Shown: one piece after another, positions 62,641 through 64,000 of the stretch | Position numbering within the stretch: the stretch's first letter is position 1 | Layout: the number at the start of each line of letters is the position of its first letter | Translations under genes and position numbers: made by a program | Notes under the pieces: generated by a model | Told to the model about the DNA's origin: nothing | The model's input: only the letters and a program-made list of their open reading frames with translations | Database searches by the model: none | NCBI RefSeq assembly: GCF_035594125.1 | Contig: NC_087185.1 | Span: 9,998,501 to 10,062,500, forward strand | Reading direction: 5' to 3' | Source: Scylla paramamosain | Lineage: Eukaryota > Arthropoda > Malacostraca > Decapoda > Portunidae | Length of the DNA: 64,000 nucleotides

Positions 62641-63128
62641 GGTACAAAAACATGTATTAGTAGTGTTTTCGAAAACGCCAAAGTGCATGCAAAGTAAGCT
62701 ATACGTGAGAAACAAACAAAAACGTGTCTTTAGAATGTTTTCAGCTATTTACGTACCAAAACACTAAAATGCATGGAAAAGAAACTTCATGGAGAAACAA
62801 AATATTATTGCCAAAAACGTGTATTTTTTAATGTTTTTTTTAAGCTTATTACGTACCAATACGCAAAAATTCATCCATTTCATTTTATTTCGGTGCTTTT
62901 CAGCGTTAGCACCAAAACTCTAAATAGCATGGAAGACACTCTATATAGAAATGAAAACAAAATTATCAAAATGGTGTCTTTTGAGTGTTTTTGAGCTTCT
63001 TACGTTCCAAAATGCTAAAACGCGTGCACAATAGCCTTTATCGGGAGACATTACCAAAAACGTATGATTTAAGCGTTTTCCAGCTTTTTAGAAACCAAAA
63101 CGCCTAAATGTATGTAATAATCACGTGT
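62641..63128 (-). repeat. Small reverse satellite block (~0.49 kb)
   Basis: About five monomers (close to one pentamer) in reverse orientation: AACGCCAAAGTGCATGCAAAG, TTTACGTACCAAAACACTAAA, ATGGAGAAACAAAATATT. Flanked by forward monomers on both sides. Confidence 0.8.
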
Positions 63129-64000
63129 TTCAGTATTTTATTAGCTAAGAAGCTCAAAAGCACTTATAATATACGTTTTTGGTAATGTCGTTCTGTTTTT
63201 CATATTATGGTATTCTGTATAGATTGTCGTACCTAACATGAGGCAAACACCCATTTTTTTGGTTAATGCTTTTTTCTCCATATAGAGTGATATTCACGTG
63301 TTTTAGTGTTTTCGTACATAAGAAGCTAAACACTCATAATAATATTTTTTTCTTCATAACTTATAGTTCGTCAATGTCCGTTAATTTGTGTGCATTTTGG
63401 CGTTTTCGTACCCAACAAGCTCAAAAAAACTCAAAACACACATTTTTGGTAATGTTCTATTTCACCATAAAGGATGTTTTGCACGCTTTTTAGAAATTTG
63501 GTACGTAAGAAGCTCAAAAACATTCAAAAGACACGTTTTCGATATTATATATATATGTATATATTTTTTTTGTTGGGGTTGGCTTCTATTATGCTCAAAA
63601 CACTGAAATGACACGTTTCTGGTAATATAATTTCTTTACATCAAATAGTGTGCTGTCTGCATTTTGGCGTTTTGGTACCTAATAATCTGGAAAACTCTCA
63701 AAACACGTGTTTATAGTAATATTGTCCTCTTTCTCCATAAAGGGTGTTTTTCATGCGTTTTAGAGTTTTAGTACGTAAGAAACTGAAAAACACTCAAAAG
63801 ACAAATTTTGTTAATATTGATTGTTTTTCCTATACAGGTTGTCTTACATGTACTTTGGTGTTTTTGTATCTAACAAGCTCAAAAACACTCAGCATACAAG
63901 TTTTTCGTAATGTTGGTCTGTTTCTTTATATGTTTATGTTTATATGTTTCTTTATATGTTCACTATGCTTTTAGGCGTTTTGGTACCTATCATGGGTAAA
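63129..64000 (+). repeat. 96-bp satellite, forward block to window end
   Basis: Forward monomers (AGCTAAGAAGCTCAAAAG, TCGTACCTAACATG, GGTAATGTTC). A short TATATATATATG run at 63,545-63,563 followed by TTTGTTGGGGTTGGCTTC replaces part of an M2. Satellite continues to the end of the window. Confidence 0.9.

Overview
This window looks like a piece of an animal nuclear genome, most likely an arthropod and plausibly a decapod crustacean, that is almost wholly satellite DNA. The taxonomic guess rests only on remembered similarity of its two broken LINE families (a CR1-like element with an octamer tail and a jockey-like element) to families common in decapods. I see no intact protein-coding gene, no rRNA, tRNA or CRISPR array and no bacterial-type promoter. 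The many short open frames across the window are conceptual translations of the satellite (recurring peptides such as LKTLK, FGNVILF, KRQNA) and are not annotated as genes.

The basic element is an AT-rich monomer of about 96 bp that ends in GGTAAT. It contains a GCATGC word, an AGCGTTTTGGTAC core, and A/T tracts spaced about 10 bp apart. Five monomer types (called M1 to M5 here) repeat in the fixed order M4-M5-M1-M2-M3, giving a pentamer of about 0.48 kb. In part of the window the pentamers are fused into a longer unit of about 1.1 kb (two pentamers plus a degenerate sixth M4). That unit carries an extra mini-monomer and a T/ATTT-rich linker. Fourteen complete or partial copies (U1 to U14) are recognised.

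Above this is large-scale architecture. (1) A direct tandem duplication: copy 1 covers about 6,381-36,190 and copy 2 about 36,199-58,920, with an abrupt novel joint at about 36,190-36,200. (2) Copy 1 is about 7 kb longer because it holds an inverted copy of its own interior. This makes a palindrome with a left arm at 15,959-22,850, a right arm at 23,098-29,887 and a spacer of about 0.25 kb. (3) Satellite orientation switches about sixteen times, so the array is a mosaic of inverted blocks.

Layout: 1-832 satellite with one orientation switch; 833-1,663 jockey-like LINE fragment; 1,663-9,112 (+) satellite; 9,113-13,012 (-); 13,013-17,245 (+); 17,246-20,950 (-); 20,951-22,850 (+, U1-U2); 22,851-24,992 (-, U3-U4); 24,993-28,575 (+); 28,576-29,887 (-); 29,888-34,280 (+, U5-U8); 34,281-36,087 CR1-like LINE; 36,088-38,905 (+); 38,906-43,210 (-); 43,211-47,375 (+, with an AT microsatellite); 47,376-51,018 (-); 51,019-57,150 (+, U9-U14); 57,151-58,817 second CR1-like copy; 58,818-60,039 (+); 60,040-60,940 second jockey-like fragment; 60,941-64,000 satellite with a small inverted block at 62,641-63,128.

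The likely history, as inference: monomers became pentamers, then 1.1-kb units; a CR1-like LINE inserted; about 22.7 kb was tandemly duplicated with the LINE inside; and copy 1 gained (or copy 2 lost) the inverted arm. All coordinates of blocks, arms and breakpoints come from reading by eye and carry an uncertainty of roughly 10-30 bp.
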